Source of the DNA: Leifsonia sp. C5G2
Lineage (GTDB): Bacteria > Actinomycetota > Actinomycetes > Actinomycetales > Microbacteriaceae
Length of the DNA: 64,000 nucleotides
Assembly: GCF_013359685.1 (NCBI RefSeq)
Contig: NZ_JABFMV010000008.1
Span: forward strand, 62,001 to 126,000
Reading direction: 5' to 3'
Part shown: one piece after another, positions 47,402-56,160 of the stretch
How the letters are laid out: the number at the start of each line of letters is the position of its first letter
How positions within the stretch are numbered: the first letter of the stretch is position 1
Made by a program: the position numbers and the translations under genes
Notes under the pieces: generated by a model
Told to the model about the DNA's origin: nothing
Seen by the model: the letters and a program-made list of their open reading frames with translations, nothing else
The model's database searches: none

Positions 47402-48187
47402 TCAGCGGGAAGTCCACCCGCCGTCGACGGGGATGGTGACCCCGGTGATGAGGGAGGCGGAGGGGGAGGCCAGGAAGGCGACGGCGCCCGACACCTCCCG
47501 CGGCTGCCCGATGCGGTGCAGCGCCGCGATGCGGTCGACGGTGTCGGCGCGGAATGCGTCGTCGGAGAGCGCGGCGGCGGTCCCGTCGGTCTCGATGAAG
47601 GTCGGCGCGACCGCATTCACCCGGATGCCGTACTCACCCCATTCCACCGCGAGGCAACGGGTGAGGTGCACGACCGCGGCCTTCGCGCTGCAGTACGACG
47701 ACTCGCCGGGGAGGGCGACGAGCCCCGCCTGCGAGGCGATGTTCACGATCGCGCCGCCGCCGTGCTCGCGCATGTGCTTGGCCAGATGCTGCGAGAGGAA
47801 GAACGTCGACCGCGTATTGAGCTGCCAGACGCGCTCGAAGTCCTCCTCGGTGACCTCCAATGCCGGAGCGTCGATTCCACCGCCCGCGTTGTTCACCAGG
47901 ATGTCGATGCGGCCGTGCTCGGCGACCGCGGCATCGATGGCGGAACGGCAGGCGGCGAGGTCGAGCACGTCCATCCGGATGGCCGAGGCCTCCACGCCGA
48001 ACGCGCGCAGCTCCTCGACGAGCTCGGCGGACCCGCCGGGGTCGCGGACGCCGAGGATGACGTCGGCGCCCTGGCCGGCGAGTTCGAGTGCGATCTCCCG
48101 CCCGAGGCCACGGCTCGCGGCGGTGACGAGGGCTCGGGAGCCGGTGAGCGAGAACGGGGTGCGGGCGGCGGCGGGGGAGTCGGTCAT
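47402..48187 (-). CDS. Short-chain dehydrogenase/reductase
   Basis: A 261-residue classical SDR. NAD(P) site TAASRGLGREIALELAGQGADVILGVRDP, with Ala in place of the usual Gly after Thr; NNAGGG; catalytic Ser-Tyr-Lys in NIASQAGL, SSYCSAKAA; and the closing ITGVTIPVDGGWTSR. It is an oxidoreductase of an unknown alcohol or keto substrate. TACGCT on the minus strand (48199-48194) ends six bases before ATG 48187, so the shorter start is preferred over an in-frame ATG 54 bases upstream. It is divergent from the ROK regulator of the amino-sugar cluster. Confidence 0.9.
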   Translation of the reverse strand: MTDSPAAARTPFSLTGSRALVTAASRGLGREIALELAGQGADVILGVRDPGGSAELVEELRAFGVEASAIRMDVLDLAACRSAIDAAVAEHGRIDILVNNAGGGIDAPALEVTEEDFERVWQLNTRSTFFLSQHLAKHMREHGGGAIVNIASQAGLVALPGESSYCSAKAAVVHLTRCLAVEWGEYGIRVNAVAPTFIETDGTAAALSDDAFRADTVDRIAALHRIGQPREVSGAVAFLASPSASLITGVTIPVDGGWTSR

Positions 48188-48278
48188 GCCTGGAGCGTAG
48201 CCCTGCGCCACTCCGGAGTCCGGTCGGATGCCGGAGTCCACCGTCGTGTAACGACTTCGTTTCGTCTCTTGCGATTTA

Positions 48279-48303
48279 TTTGTTCGTAAGGTTTACTAAC
48301 AAA
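48279..48303. promoter_or_regulatory. ROK-type operator overlapping the regulator's start
   Basis: TTTGTTCGTAA (48279-48289), GGT, TTACTAACAAA (48293-48303): 11-base arms with one mismatch. It resembles the T/A-rich dyads bound by NagC/XylR-type ROK repressors. TACTAA at 48294-48299 would serve as a -10 element five bases before ATG 48305, so binding should shut off the gene's own leaderless promoter. Confidence 0.7.
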
Positions 48304-48304
48304 C

Positions 48305-49489
48305 ATGACGACGACCGAGGTGCAGGGTGGCGCCAATGGGCTGGGCCCGGGCCGGGTGCTCCGGCCCCGCGTGAAAGTGCTGCCCGAGCACGCCCGCAGC
48401 CACAACCGCTCCCTGGTGCTGCAGACGCTCTACCGCTGCGGCCGCCTGAGCCGGGCCGACCTCGCTCGCGAGACCGGCCTCACGCGCGTCACCGTCTCCG
48501 ACCTCGTGGCGGAACTCCTCGCCGAAGGGCTCGTCGTCGAGCTGGGCCAGCGCGAGTCCGCCCGGCCGGGCAAGCCCGCCGTGCTGCTCGACATCGACCG
48601 CGGCGCCCACCAGATCGTCGGCGTCGACCTCAGCGACCACGACCGCTTCCGCGGTGCTGTCATGGACCTCGACGGCGCCATCCTCGCCCGGGCCGAGGTT
48701 ATGCTCGCCGATGACGAGGGGGGATCCGCCGCCACCGGCGAGACCGCCGCCGCCAAGGTCGACGCACTCGTCGACCGGCTCGTCGCCGCCGCCACGGCCC
48801 CGATCCTCGGGCTCGGCGTCGGGTCGCCGGGTGTCGTCGACCTGAGCGGCACCATCCTCACCGCGCCGAACCTCGGCTGGAAGGACCTGCCGCTGCAGCA
48901 GCGGCTCGCCTCCCGCACCGGCCTCCCCGTCGTCGTCGCGAACGACGCGAACGTCGCCGCGCTCGCCGAGCACACGTACGGCGACGCCGCGGGCGACATG
49001 ATGCTGATCCGGATCGGCCACGGTATCGGCGCGGGCCTCCTCGTCGCCGGCGCCCTCGTCTACGGCAGCCACTACGCCGCGGGCGAGATCGGCCAGGTCA
49101 TGGTCGGCACCGACCTCGGCCTCGACGCCACCTACAGCCGGGACCAGGTGCTCGAGCACTGGCTCAGCGTCCCGCAGCTGCAGCGCGGCATCCAGGCCGC
49201 CCACGCCGCAGGGGCCGACGCGACCCCCTTGCTCCGCGAGGCCGGCCAGCGGCTCGGCATCGCCCTCGCGCCGGTCGTCGGCGCCCTCAACCTGTCGGAG
49301 ATCGTGCTCAGCGGCCCGACCGAACTGCTCGACGGCCCCCTCGCGGAGGCGACCGTCCACACGCTCCGGAACCGGACGATGGCCGAGAACCACGCCGATC
49401 TGTCCCTCCGGATGACCACGCAGGGGCAGGACATCGTCCTGCGCGGCGCGGCCGTACTCGTCCTCTCCGGACAACTCGGGGTCTCTTGA
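48305..49489 (+). CDS. ROK family transcriptional repressor of the amino-sugar cluster
   Basis: A 394-residue NagC-type regulator. The N-terminal winged helix (NRSLVLQTLYRCGRLSRADLARETGLTRVTVSDLVAELLAEGLV) binds DNA. The sugar-kinase-like domain follows (IVGVDLSDHDRFRGAVMDLDG, VGSPGVVDLSGTI, ANDANVAALAEHTYG, MMLIRIGHGIGAGLLVAGALVYGSHYAAGEIGQV). The C-x-C-G-x-x-G-C-x-E zinc motif of ROK kinases is absent. GlcNAc or its phosphate is the likely inducer. The importer gene starts 83 bases downstream on the same strand. Confidence 0.92.
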   Translation: MTTTEVQGGANGLGPGRVLRPRVKVLPEHARSHNRSLVLQTLYRCGRLSRADLARETGLTRVTVSDLVAELLAEGLVVELGQRESARPGKPAVLLDIDRGAHQIVGVDLSDHDRFRGAVMDLDGAILARAEVMLADDEGGSAATGETAAAKVDALVDRLVAAATAPILGLGVGSPGVVDLSGTILTAPNLGWKDLPLQQRLASRTGLPVVVANDANVAALAEHTYGDAAGDMMLIRIGHGIGAGLLVAGALVYGSHYAAGEIGQVMVGTDLGLDATYSRDQVLEHWLSVPQLQRGIQAAHAAGADATPLLREAGQRLGIALAPVVGALNLSEIVLSGPTELLDGPLAEATVHTLRNRTMAENHADLSLRMTTQGQDIVLRGAAVLVLSGQLGVS

Positions 49490-49572
49490 CACAGCACGAC
49501 CCGAAACACCCGACCCCTGCACCGACGGTGCGCTGCAGCCGCAGCCACTGACACTCAAGAAAGGAACCAGCA

Positions 49573-50919
49573 ATGAAGAGAAAGCTCGTCGGCCTCGCCG
49601 CTGTGGCAACAGCTTCCGCTCTCGTGCTCGCCGGATGCGCCTCGGGAGGCTCGACCGCAGCGAGCACCGACGGCAAGGGCAAGACCGTCACCCTGTGGCT
49701 GGTCGGCTCCGACACACCGGACGCGCTCCGCACCTACCTCAAGACGGAGTTCAACAAAGAGACCGGGGCCACGCTCAAGATCGAGCAGCAGGACTGGAGC
49801 GACATCGTCACCAAGCTGACGACCGCCCTGCCCGACGCGAAGAACACTCCCGACGTGACCGAGATCGGCAACACGCAGTCGCCGACCTTCACCAACGTCG
49901 GCGCGTTCCTCGACGTCTCCGACATGTACAAGGAGCTGGGCGGGAGCGACCTGCTGCAGTCGTTCGTCGACGCGGGCAAGGTCGACGGCAAGAACTACAC
50001 GCTGCCCTACTACTTCGGCTCGCGCTACATGTTCTACCGCAAGGACGTCTACCAGGCGGCCGGCGCGACGGTGCCGACCACGCTCGACCAGTTCAACACC
50101 ACCGTGGCCGACATCACCGCGAAGAACCCGAAGAACATCAGCAACTTCTCCGGCTTCTTCCTCGGCGGCCAGGACTGGCGCGACGGCATCTCCTGGATCT
50201 TCGCCAACGGCGGGGACATCGCCCAGAAGAAGGACGGCAAGTGGGTCGGCACCCTCGAATCCGCCGACTCGCTGAAGGGCCTCCAGCAGCTGCAGGACTT
50301 GTACAAGAACGCATCCAAGGCGCCGAATGACGCCAAGGACTCGAACCAGTACATCTACCTGAACGACACCGACCAGACCCTCGACGCCAACGGCAACAAG
50401 ACGGGTGACACCTCCCTCGCGGCGGCCACCATCATGGCTCCGGGATGGGCGCACTGGTCGATCGGCGACCTGTCGCAGAAGGACGGGAAGCCGGTCCGCA
50501 CCTGGAACGACGCCACCTTCGGCACCTACGTGCTCCCGGGCAACGACGGCAAGCCGGCCCCGGTGTTCGCCGGCGGCTCCAACATCGGCATCTCGGCGAA
50601 GACCTCCGAGCCGGGCCTGTCGAAGACGCTCCTGAAGATCATCTTCTCGAAGGAGTACCAGGAGATGCTGGGCAAGAACGGCCTCGGCCCGGCGAACGCG
50701 AAGTACACCTCCTCGCTCGGCGACGACCAGTTCGCGAAGGCGCTGATCGCGTCCGCGTCCAACTCCAAGCTGACCCCGGCCGCGCCCGGCTGGGCGAGCG
50801 TCGAGGCCGGCAACGTGATGGAGGAGTTCTTCTCCAAGATCCGTGACGCCGCCGACCTCAAGGCGCTGGCGCAGGAGTACGACAAGAAGCTCGACGGCAT
50901 GCTGAACGCCAAGAGCTGA
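49573..50919 (+). CDS. Sugar ABC transporter substrate-binding lipoprotein
   Basis: A 448-residue type I (MalE-like) binding protein with a lipoprotein signal (lipobox LAGC, C22). TVTLWLVGSDTPDALRTYLKTEFNKETGATLKIEQQDW is the typical start of the mature fold, and IMAPGWAHWSIGD and VFAGGSNIGISAKTSEPGLSKTLLKII lie in the hinge and C-lobe. The gene context (GH3 hexosaminidase, GlcNAc kinase, nagA, nagB) points to chitobiose or another GlcNAc oligosaccharide, as for the DasA/NgcE type. No ATPase gene is in the cluster, so a shared MsiK-type ATPase probably energises it. AAGAAAGGA precedes the ATG. Confidence 0.92.
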   Translation: MKRKLVGLAAVATASALVLAGCASGGSTAASTDGKGKTVTLWLVGSDTPDALRTYLKTEFNKETGATLKIEQQDWSDIVTKLTTALPDAKNTPDVTEIGNTQSPTFTNVGAFLDVSDMYKELGGSDLLQSFVDAGKVDGKNYTLPYYFGSRYMFYRKDVYQAAGATVPTTLDQFNTTVADITAKNPKNISNFSGFFLGGQDWRDGISWIFANGGDIAQKKDGKWVGTLESADSLKGLQQLQDLYKNASKAPNDAKDSNQYIYLNDTDQTLDANGNKTGDTSLAAATIMAPGWAHWSIGDLSQKDGKPVRTWNDATFGTYVLPGNDGKPAPVFAGGSNIGISAKTSEPGLSKTLLKIIFSKEYQEMLGKNGLGPANAKYTSSLGDDQFAKALIASASNSKLTPAAPGWASVEAGNVMEEFFSKIRDAADLKALAQEYDKKLDGMLNAKS

Positions 50920-50933
50920 TCGACTCCACCCGA

Positions 50934-50983
50934 TTGACGCGACGCGCCGTGCCGGAATGCGCCGGCACGGCGTGTCGCGTCAA
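50934..50983 (+). terminator. Hairpin between the binding-protein and permease genes
   Basis: Arms 50934-50955 and 50962-50983 (22 bases, one mismatch), loop of six. Its place after the binding-protein gene fits an RNA-stabilising or partially terminating stem that makes the binding protein more abundant than the permeases. Confidence 0.82.
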
Positions 50984-51013
50984 CAAGACTTCACCCAAGG
51001 AGGGAGGACGCCC

Positions 51014-51970
51014 GTGACCGCCACAGAGGACACCCGCCTGGTCCTGCCGCAGGCGCCGCGACCCGCGGCGACGCAGCCCCGCCGCCGCCGGGGCAGGATC
51101 GCGCCGTACGTGCTGCTGCTCCCGGCCATCGTCATCCTGCTCGTCGCACTCGGCTACCCGATCGTCTGGCAGTTCGTCACCGCGATGCAGCACTTCGGCC
51201 TCGCCCAGCAGTTCGGCAAGCCGGCCGAGTTCGTCTGGTTCGAGAACTACATCACGCTGTTCTCCGACTCGTACACCTGGGTCGTCGTGGCCCGGTCCAT
51301 CGCGTTCTGCCTGGTCACCGCCTTCGTCACCGTCGTGATCGGCATCGGGATGGCGCTCCTGATGAACGCCGTCGGCCGGACCGTCCGCATCATCCTGCAG
51401 GTCGCCCTGCTGCTCGCCTGGGCCATGCCGGTCGTCGCCGCGATGACCGTCTGGAACTGGCTGTTCGACTGGCGCCGCGGCGTCGTCAACTACACGCTGA
51501 CCTCGTGGGGCCTCGACTTCCAGGACCACAACTGGCTGCAGAATCCGCTCTCGTTCTTCTTCGTCGCGATGGTCATCGTCGTGTGGATGAGCGTCCCCTT
51601 CGTCGCGTTCTCCGTCTACGCCGGGCTGACCCAGGTCTCCACGGAGGTGGTCGAGGCCGCGCAGATGGACGGCGCGCGGGGATGGCAGCGGCTGCGCTAC
51701 ATCATCCTGCCGATCATCCGGCCGGTGCTCGGGATCGTGCTGCTGCTGCAGATCATCTGGGACCTGCGCGTGTTCGCCCAGATCAAGCTGCTGCAGGACA
51801 AGGGCTCGATCGCCAGCGAGACCAACCTGCTCGGCACCTACATCTACCAGCTCGGCGTCGGTTCGAGCGACTTCGCGATGGCGAGCGCCGTCAGCGTCTT
51901 CGTGCTCGTGCTCACCGTCGCCCTCAGCTGGTTCTACGTCCGCTCGCTGCTCAAGGAGGACGAATCGTGA
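51014..51970 (+). CDS. Sugar ABC transporter permease (MalF-like)
   Basis: A 318-residue permease with six membrane helices (first IAPYVLLLPAIVILLVALGYPIVWQFV). The cytoplasmic EAA loop reads STEVVEAAQMDGARGWQRLRYIILPIIRP and contacts the ATPase. GTG 51014 is set by AAGGAGGGAGGACGCCC just upstream. It overlaps the next permease by four bases. With the binding protein it forms the importer of the amino-sugar cluster. Confidence 0.93.
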   Translation: MTATEDTRLVLPQAPRPAATQPRRRRGRIAPYVLLLPAIVILLVALGYPIVWQFVTAMQHFGLAQQFGKPAEFVWFENYITLFSDSYTWVVVARSIAFCLVTAFVTVVIGIGMALLMNAVGRTVRIILQVALLLAWAMPVVAAMTVWNWLFDWRRGVVNYTLTSWGLDFQDHNWLQNPLSFFFVAMVIVVWMSVPFVAFSVYAGLTQVSTEVVEAAQMDGARGWQRLRYIILPIIRPVLGIVLLLQIIWDLRVFAQIKLLQDKGSIASETNLLGTYIYQLGVGSSDFAMASAVSVFVLVLTVALSWFYVRSLLKEDES

Positions 51971-52860
51971 CCGCCGCGACGTCGACCAGAACGCTCACCT
52001 CCACGGCTCGCCCGCGCCCGCGCCGCCGCATCCGCCCCTCCCGCGTGCTGCTCGGTGCGCTCGGGGTCGTGCTCGCGCTGATCTGGGTGTTCCCGGTGTA
52101 TTGGATGGTGAACTCGGCACTGCTGCCGAACGTCATCCTGCAGAACACCACACCCACGTGGCTGCCGTTCGGCGGCTCCTTCGACAATTTCAGCGCGGTG
52201 GTCGCCGGCGGGACGTTCTTCCCGGCGCTGGGCATGAGCCTCGCCGTCGCGCTCATCACCGTGGTGTGCTGCCTGGCGTTCGCGTTCCTCGCGGCGCTGG
52301 CGATCAGCCGGTTCAAGTTCCGCGGGCGGCGCTCGTTCGTGCTCGCAGTGCTGCTCATCCAGATGCTGCCCGCCGAAGGCCTGTTCATCGCGCAGTACAA
52401 GCTGATGGGCACGCTGGGTCTGCTCAACACCGTCGTGGGCGTCAGCATCCTCTACATCGCCGCCGTCGTGCCGTTCACGATCTGGATGCTGCGCGGCTTC
52501 GTCGCCGGCATCCCCGCCGACCTGGAGGAGGCGGCGATGGTGGACGGACTGAGCCGCACGCAGGCGTTCCTGCGGATCACGTTCCCGCTGCTCGCGCCTG
52601 GGCTCGTCGCGTCTGGGGTGTACGCCTTCCTGCAGGCGTGGAACGAGTTCACCGTCGCGCTCGTCATCCTGCCGCAGTCGAGCAGCGCGACCCTGCCGCT
52701 GTGGCTGCGCGGCTTCGTGCAGCAGTCCGCCTCCCGCGCCACCGACTGGGGACAGGTCATGGCGGCGTCGACGCTGGTCGCCGTCCCGGTGATCATCTTC
52801 TTCCTGATCGTGCAGGGCCGGATGACCAGCGGCCTGGTGAGCGGGGCGGTGAAGGGGTGA
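51967..52860 (+). CDS. Sugar ABC transporter permease (MalG-like)
   Basis: A 297-residue permease with six helices after a basic head (RPRPRRRIRPSRV) and the EAA loop ADLEEAAMVDGLSRTQAFLRITFPLLAPG. It is the partner of the previous permease. Its GTG overlaps that gene's stop, and its own stop overlaps the GH3 enzyme start, both as GTGA, so the cluster is translationally coupled. Confidence 0.93.
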   Translation: MTAATSTRTLTSTARPRPRRRIRPSRVLLGALGVVLALIWVFPVYWMVNSALLPNVILQNTTPTWLPFGGSFDNFSAVVAGGTFFPALGMSLAVALITVVCCLAFAFLAALAISRFKFRGRRSFVLAVLLIQMLPAEGLFIAQYKLMGTLGLLNTVVGVSILYIAAVVPFTIWMLRGFVAGIPADLEEAAMVDGLSRTQAFLRITFPLLAPGLVASGVYAFLQAWNEFTVALVILPQSSSATLPLWLRGFVQQSASRATDWGQVMAASTLVAVPVIIFFLIVQGRMTSGLVSGAVKG

Positions 52861-54392
52861 GCGGCGCCTCCGTCACGACCGCCCCGGCGGACGCGGAGCT
52901 GCGCCGGAGCATCGCCGCGACCCTGCTTCCCGGTTTCGTCGGCACCACCCTGCCCGCGTGGCTCGAGGCGCGGCTGCGCGCCGGCCTCGGCGGCATCTGC
53001 CTGTTCGGGCAGAACATCGCGTCGCCCGAGCAGCTGCGTGCCCTCACCGACGCCATCCGCGCCGCCAACCCCGACGCGGTCATCGCGATAGACGAGGAGG
53101 GCGGCGACGTCACGCGGCTCCACTACGCCACCGGGTCGCCGTTCCCCGGCAACGCCGTGCTCGGCCGCCTCGACGACACCGCCCTCACCGAGCGCGTCGG
53201 ACGCCGGGTGGGGGAGGAGCTGCGCCGCGCGGGCGTGACCCTCGACTTCGCGCCCGACGTCGACATCAACTCGAACCCGGACAATCCGGTGATCGGGGTG
53301 CGCAGCTTCGGCGCCTCGCCCGAGCTGGTCGCGCGGCACGCGGCCGCCTGGACGCGCGGGCTGCAGTCCACGGGCATCGCGGCCGCCGCCAAGCACTTCC
53401 CGGGTCACGGCGACACCGCCGCGGACTCGCACCTGGAGTTGCCCGTCGTCGACGTTCCGGCGGAGGTGCTGCGTGAGCGGGAGCTGGTGCCGTTCCGCGC
53501 CGCCGTCGAAGCCGGAGCCCGGGCCGTGATGACCTCGCACATCCTGCTGCCGCAGCTCGACCCGGAGCTGCCCGCCACCATGAGCCCGGCCATCCTCGGG
53601 ATGCTGCGCGACGACCTCGGCTTCGACGGCGTGATCGTCACCGACGCCCTGGACATGCACGGCGCCAGCGGTGAACGCGGCATCCCGGAGGCGGCGGTCC
53701 TCGCGCTCGCCGCGGGCTGCGACCTGCTCTGCATCGGCACCGAGAACACCGACGCCCAGCTGCAGTCGATCGAGGACGCCATCGCCCACGCCGTCGCAAC
53801 CTCCCGCCTGACCCCCGCTCGCCTAGCCGACGCCGCCCACCGCGTCCACGCCCTCTCCGCCCCCGTCGGGTCCGCCCCCGTCGAGTCCGCACAGACTGCA
53901 CGCGACACGCCGGAGGACTGTGCAGTCTCTGCGGACTCGACGGTGGGGGGCTTCGATGTGAGTGAGGCGGGGCGGGCGTGGGTCAGGGCGCACGGCGGAA
54001 GAACGTACTCGGTGGTGCGGGTCGAGACGGTGGCGAACATCGCGGTCGGGGTGGCCCCGTGGGGGCCGTTCGCTGCGGCGCAGGCCGATCCGGGGGATCC
54101 GGCTGCGGCGGCCTTCGCGGCGAACCCGGTCGCGGTGCTCACCGAAGGGGCGGACAGGGATTCCGTGCTCGCGCTCGACCCGGCTCTGCCGGTGCTCGTC
54201 GTCGGGAAGGACCTCCATCGTCACGCGTTCGCCCGTGCGGCGATCGACCGCCTGCGCGCGGAACGTGAGAACGTGGTCGTCGTGGACATGGGCTGGCCTG
54301 CACCCGACCGCGCGTACGCGGACATCGCCACCTTCGGCGCCTCCCGGCTGGTCGGCCGGGCGCTGCTCGAACTGCTCGGTCGCGGCTCGTGA
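52857..54392 (+). CDS. Glycoside hydrolase family 3 beta-N-acetylhexosaminidase (NagZ-like)
   Basis: A 511-residue GH3 enzyme without a signal peptide, so likely cytoplasmic. The barrel (residues about 15-335) has FGQNIASPEQLRALT, IAIDEEGGDVTRL, the NagZ-type loop KHFPGHGDTAADSHLELP with the catalytic Asp-His pair, and nucleophile D in VTDALDMHGASG. A C-terminal domain (about 365-511) follows. Between them, residues 341-363 are encoded by a long inverted repeat (SAQTARDTPEDCAVSADST region). It would release GlcNAc from imported chito-oligosaccharides. Coupled by overlap to the genes on both sides. Confidence 0.9.
   Translation: MSGASVTTAPADAELRRSIAATLLPGFVGTTLPAWLEARLRAGLGGICLFGQNIASPEQLRALTDAIRAANPDAVIAIDEEGGDVTRLHYATGSPFPGNAVLGRLDDTALTERVGRRVGEELRRAGVTLDFAPDVDINSNPDNPVIGVRSFGASPELVARHAAAWTRGLQSTGIAAAAKHFPGHGDTAADSHLELPVVDVPAEVLRERELVPFRAAVEAGARAVMTSHILLPQLDPELPATMSPAILGMLRDDLGFDGVIVTDALDMHGASGERGIPEAAVLALAAGCDLLCIGTENTDAQLQSIEDAIAHAVATSRLTPARLADAAHRVHALSAPVGSAPVESAQTARDTPEDCAVSADSTVGGFDVSEAGRAWVRAHGGRTYSVVRVETVANIAVGVAPWGPFAAAQADPGDPAAAAFAANPVAVLTEGADRDSVLALDPALPVLVVGKDLHRHAFARAAIDRLRAERENVVVVDMGWPAPDRAYADIATFGASRLVGRALLELLGRGS
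53878..53943. repeat. Long inverted repeat inside the GH3 coding sequence
   Basis: Bases 53878-53901 pair with 53920-53943 (24-base arms, one mismatch, 18-base loop). The 66 bases are a multiple of three and keep the frame open. They encode the linker between the two GH3 domains. Confidence 0.92.
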
Positions 54393-55285
54393 GGCTCGGC
54401 ATCGACATCGGCGGCACCAAGACCGACGCGGTCGCCGTCGACGAGAGCGGCGCGCTCGCGCAGCGCGTGCGCCTCGCCACCGGGTTCGGGCACACGGCCG
54501 TCGTCGAGACGGCCGTGACGGCCGTGTCGCGCATCGGCGAGCTGACCGGCCTGTCGCCTGCGGGGTTCCAGTCCATCGGCGTCGGCGTGCCCGGGATGGT
54601 CGACACGGTCTCCGGGCACGTCGCCCACGCCGTCAACCTGGGGCTCGAGCGGCTCGAGCTCGGCGGCATGCTGGCCGGCCGGCTCGGCGTCGGCGTCCGG
54701 GTCGAGAACGACGTCAAGGCGGCGGCGCTCGGCACCTACCACCTGCTGCGGCTCAGCGGGACCATGGCTTTCCTGAACCTCGGCACCGGGATGGCGGCGG
54801 GCATCGTCGTCGACGGCCGCCTGTGGCGGGGGAGCACCGGGATCGCGGGCGAGATCGGCCACATCCCGGTCGACCCGGCGGGCGCCCTGTGCGGTTGCGG
54901 CCAGCGCGGCTGCCTCGAGACCGTCGCGAGCGGCTCAGGCATCGCGCGCCAGTGGCCGACCGGCGACCCGCTTCCGGTGCGCGCGCTGTTCGCCGCGGCC
55001 GCCGACGGCGACCGCGAGGCACTGACGATCAAGGCTAGGCTGGCGGAGGGCATCGCCTCCGCGGTGCGCATCCTCGTGCTCACCGTCGACGTCGGCACCG
55101 TCGTGATCGGCGGCGGACTGAGCCACCTGGGGGAGCGCCTGCTCGGTGACGTCCACGAGGTGCTGCACGACTGGGAGCGCACGTCGCCGTTCCTGGCGTC
55201 GCTCGACCTCCCTGCGCGGGTGCGCCTCGTCCCGGAAGGAACCCCCGTCGCCGCGCTCGGAGCGGCCCTCGTAGGAGAGAACTGA
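54389..55285 (+). CDS. nagK: ROK family sugar kinase, probably N-acetylglucosamine kinase
   Basis: A 298-residue ROK kinase. The ATP phosphate loop (GIDIGGTKTDAVAVDE), catalytic Asp region (VRVENDVKAAALGTYHL), GTGMAAGIVVDGRLWRG, and the ROK zinc motif GEIGHIPVDPAGALCGCGQRGCLETVASGSG are all intact, unlike in the repressor at 48.3 kb. From its neighbours it should phosphorylate GlcNAc; glucose or another hexose is possible. GTG 54389 overlaps the GH3 stop and its own stop overlaps nagB as TGATG. Confidence 0.85.
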   Translation: MRLGIDIGGTKTDAVAVDESGALAQRVRLATGFGHTAVVETAVTAVSRIGELTGLSPAGFQSIGVGVPGMVDTVSGHVAHAVNLGLERLELGGMLAGRLGVGVRVENDVKAAALGTYHLLRLSGTMAFLNLGTGMAAGIVVDGRLWRGSTGIAGEIGHIPVDPAGALCGCGQRGCLETVASGSGIARQWPTGDPLPVRALFAAAADGDREALTIKARLAEGIASAVRILVLTVDVGTVVIGGGLSHLGERLLGDVHEVLHDWERTSPFLASLDLPARVRLVPEGTPVAALGAALVGEN

Positions 55286-56070
55286 TGGCCGAAATCGTCG
55301 TCGTCCGCGACCAGGATGCCGCGGGCGAGCTCGCCGCGGGCAGCATCCTCGACCTGATCGCCGCCAAGCCGGACACCGTGCTGGGGCTGGCGACGGGCTC
55401 GACGCCGCTCGCTGTGTACCGGGCGCTGGAGCGCGGCATCCGCGAACGCGGCGTCGACGTCTCGCACGTGCGCGGCTACGCACTGGACGAGTACGTGGGT
55501 CTGCCGGCCGACCACCCCGAGTCGTACCGGGCGGTGATCACGCGGGAGGTGGTGGAGCCGCTCGGGCTCACGCCGTCGCTGATCCACGTGCCGAACGGAT
55601 CGCTGCAGGGGATCGAGCACGCGGGCGCCGACTACGAGAAGGCGATCGCCGAGTCCGGCGGGGTGGATGTGCAGCTGCTGGGCATCGGGACGGACGGGCA
55701 CATCGGGTTCAACGAGCCCGGCTCCTCGTTCGCGTCGGTCACCCGGGTGAAGACGCTGACGGAGCAGACCCGCAAGGACAACGCGCGGTTCTTCGCCTCG
55801 GAGGACGACGTCCCGATGCACTGCATCACCCAGGGGCTCTCGACCATCCTGAAGGCGCGGCACCTGATGCTGCTGGCGTTCGGCGAGGGCAAGGCGGAGG
55901 CGCTGGCCGGCGCGGTCGAGGGGCCGGTGTCGGCCTCGAACCCGGGGTCGGCCATCCAGCTGCACCCGCACGTGACCGTGCTGGTGGACGAGGCCGCCGC
56001 CTCGCGGCTGCGCAACCTCGCGTACTACCGCTACGCGTACGCCAACAAGCCCGCCTGGCAGACCCTCTAG
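55285..56070 (+). CDS. nagB: Glucosamine-6-phosphate deaminase
   Basis: NagB converts glucosamine-6-phosphate to fructose-6-phosphate and ammonia, delivering amino sugars to glycolysis. The 261-residue product shows LGLATGSTPLAVYRALE, the catalytic Asp in GYALDEYVGLPADHPESY, and GIGTDGHIGFNEPGSSFASVTRVKTLTEQTRKDNARFF. It is the last gene of the cluster, and a perfect 25-bp hairpin separates it from convergent nagA. Confidence 0.97.
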   Translation: MAEIVVVRDQDAAGELAAGSILDLIAAKPDTVLGLATGSTPLAVYRALERGIRERGVDVSHVRGYALDEYVGLPADHPESYRAVITREVVEPLGLTPSLIHVPNGSLQGIEHAGADYEKAIAESGGVDVQLLGIGTDGHIGFNEPGSSFASVTRVKTLTEQTRKDNARFFASEDDVPMHCITQGLSTILKARHLMLLAFGEGKAEALAGAVEGPVSASNPGSAIQLHPHVTVLVDEAAASRLRNLAYYRYAYANKPAWQTL

Positions 56071-56083
56071 GGCCGAGCCCGAG

Positions 56084-56148
56084 CCGACAGCTCCTGAGTT
56101 CTTCGACCCGATCGGCGCGATTCGGTCGAAGAACTCAGGAGCTGTCGG
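56084..56148. repeat. Perfect 25-bp inverted repeat between nagB and nagA
   Basis: 56084-56108 pairs without mismatch with 56124-56148 around a 15-base loop. It lies between convergent stops and can act as a bidirectional terminator. Its arms are of mixed composition (contain CTCCTGAGTTCTTCG) and AT-richer than the surrounding DNA. Confidence 0.93.
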
Positions 56149-56160
56149 ATGAGGAGCGGG

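Noticed and set aside
49486-49491. TTGACA between the ROK repressor and the binding-protein gene
   Set aside because: No -10-like hexamer lies 16-19 bases downstream; the importer may be transcribed from the repressor's promoter.
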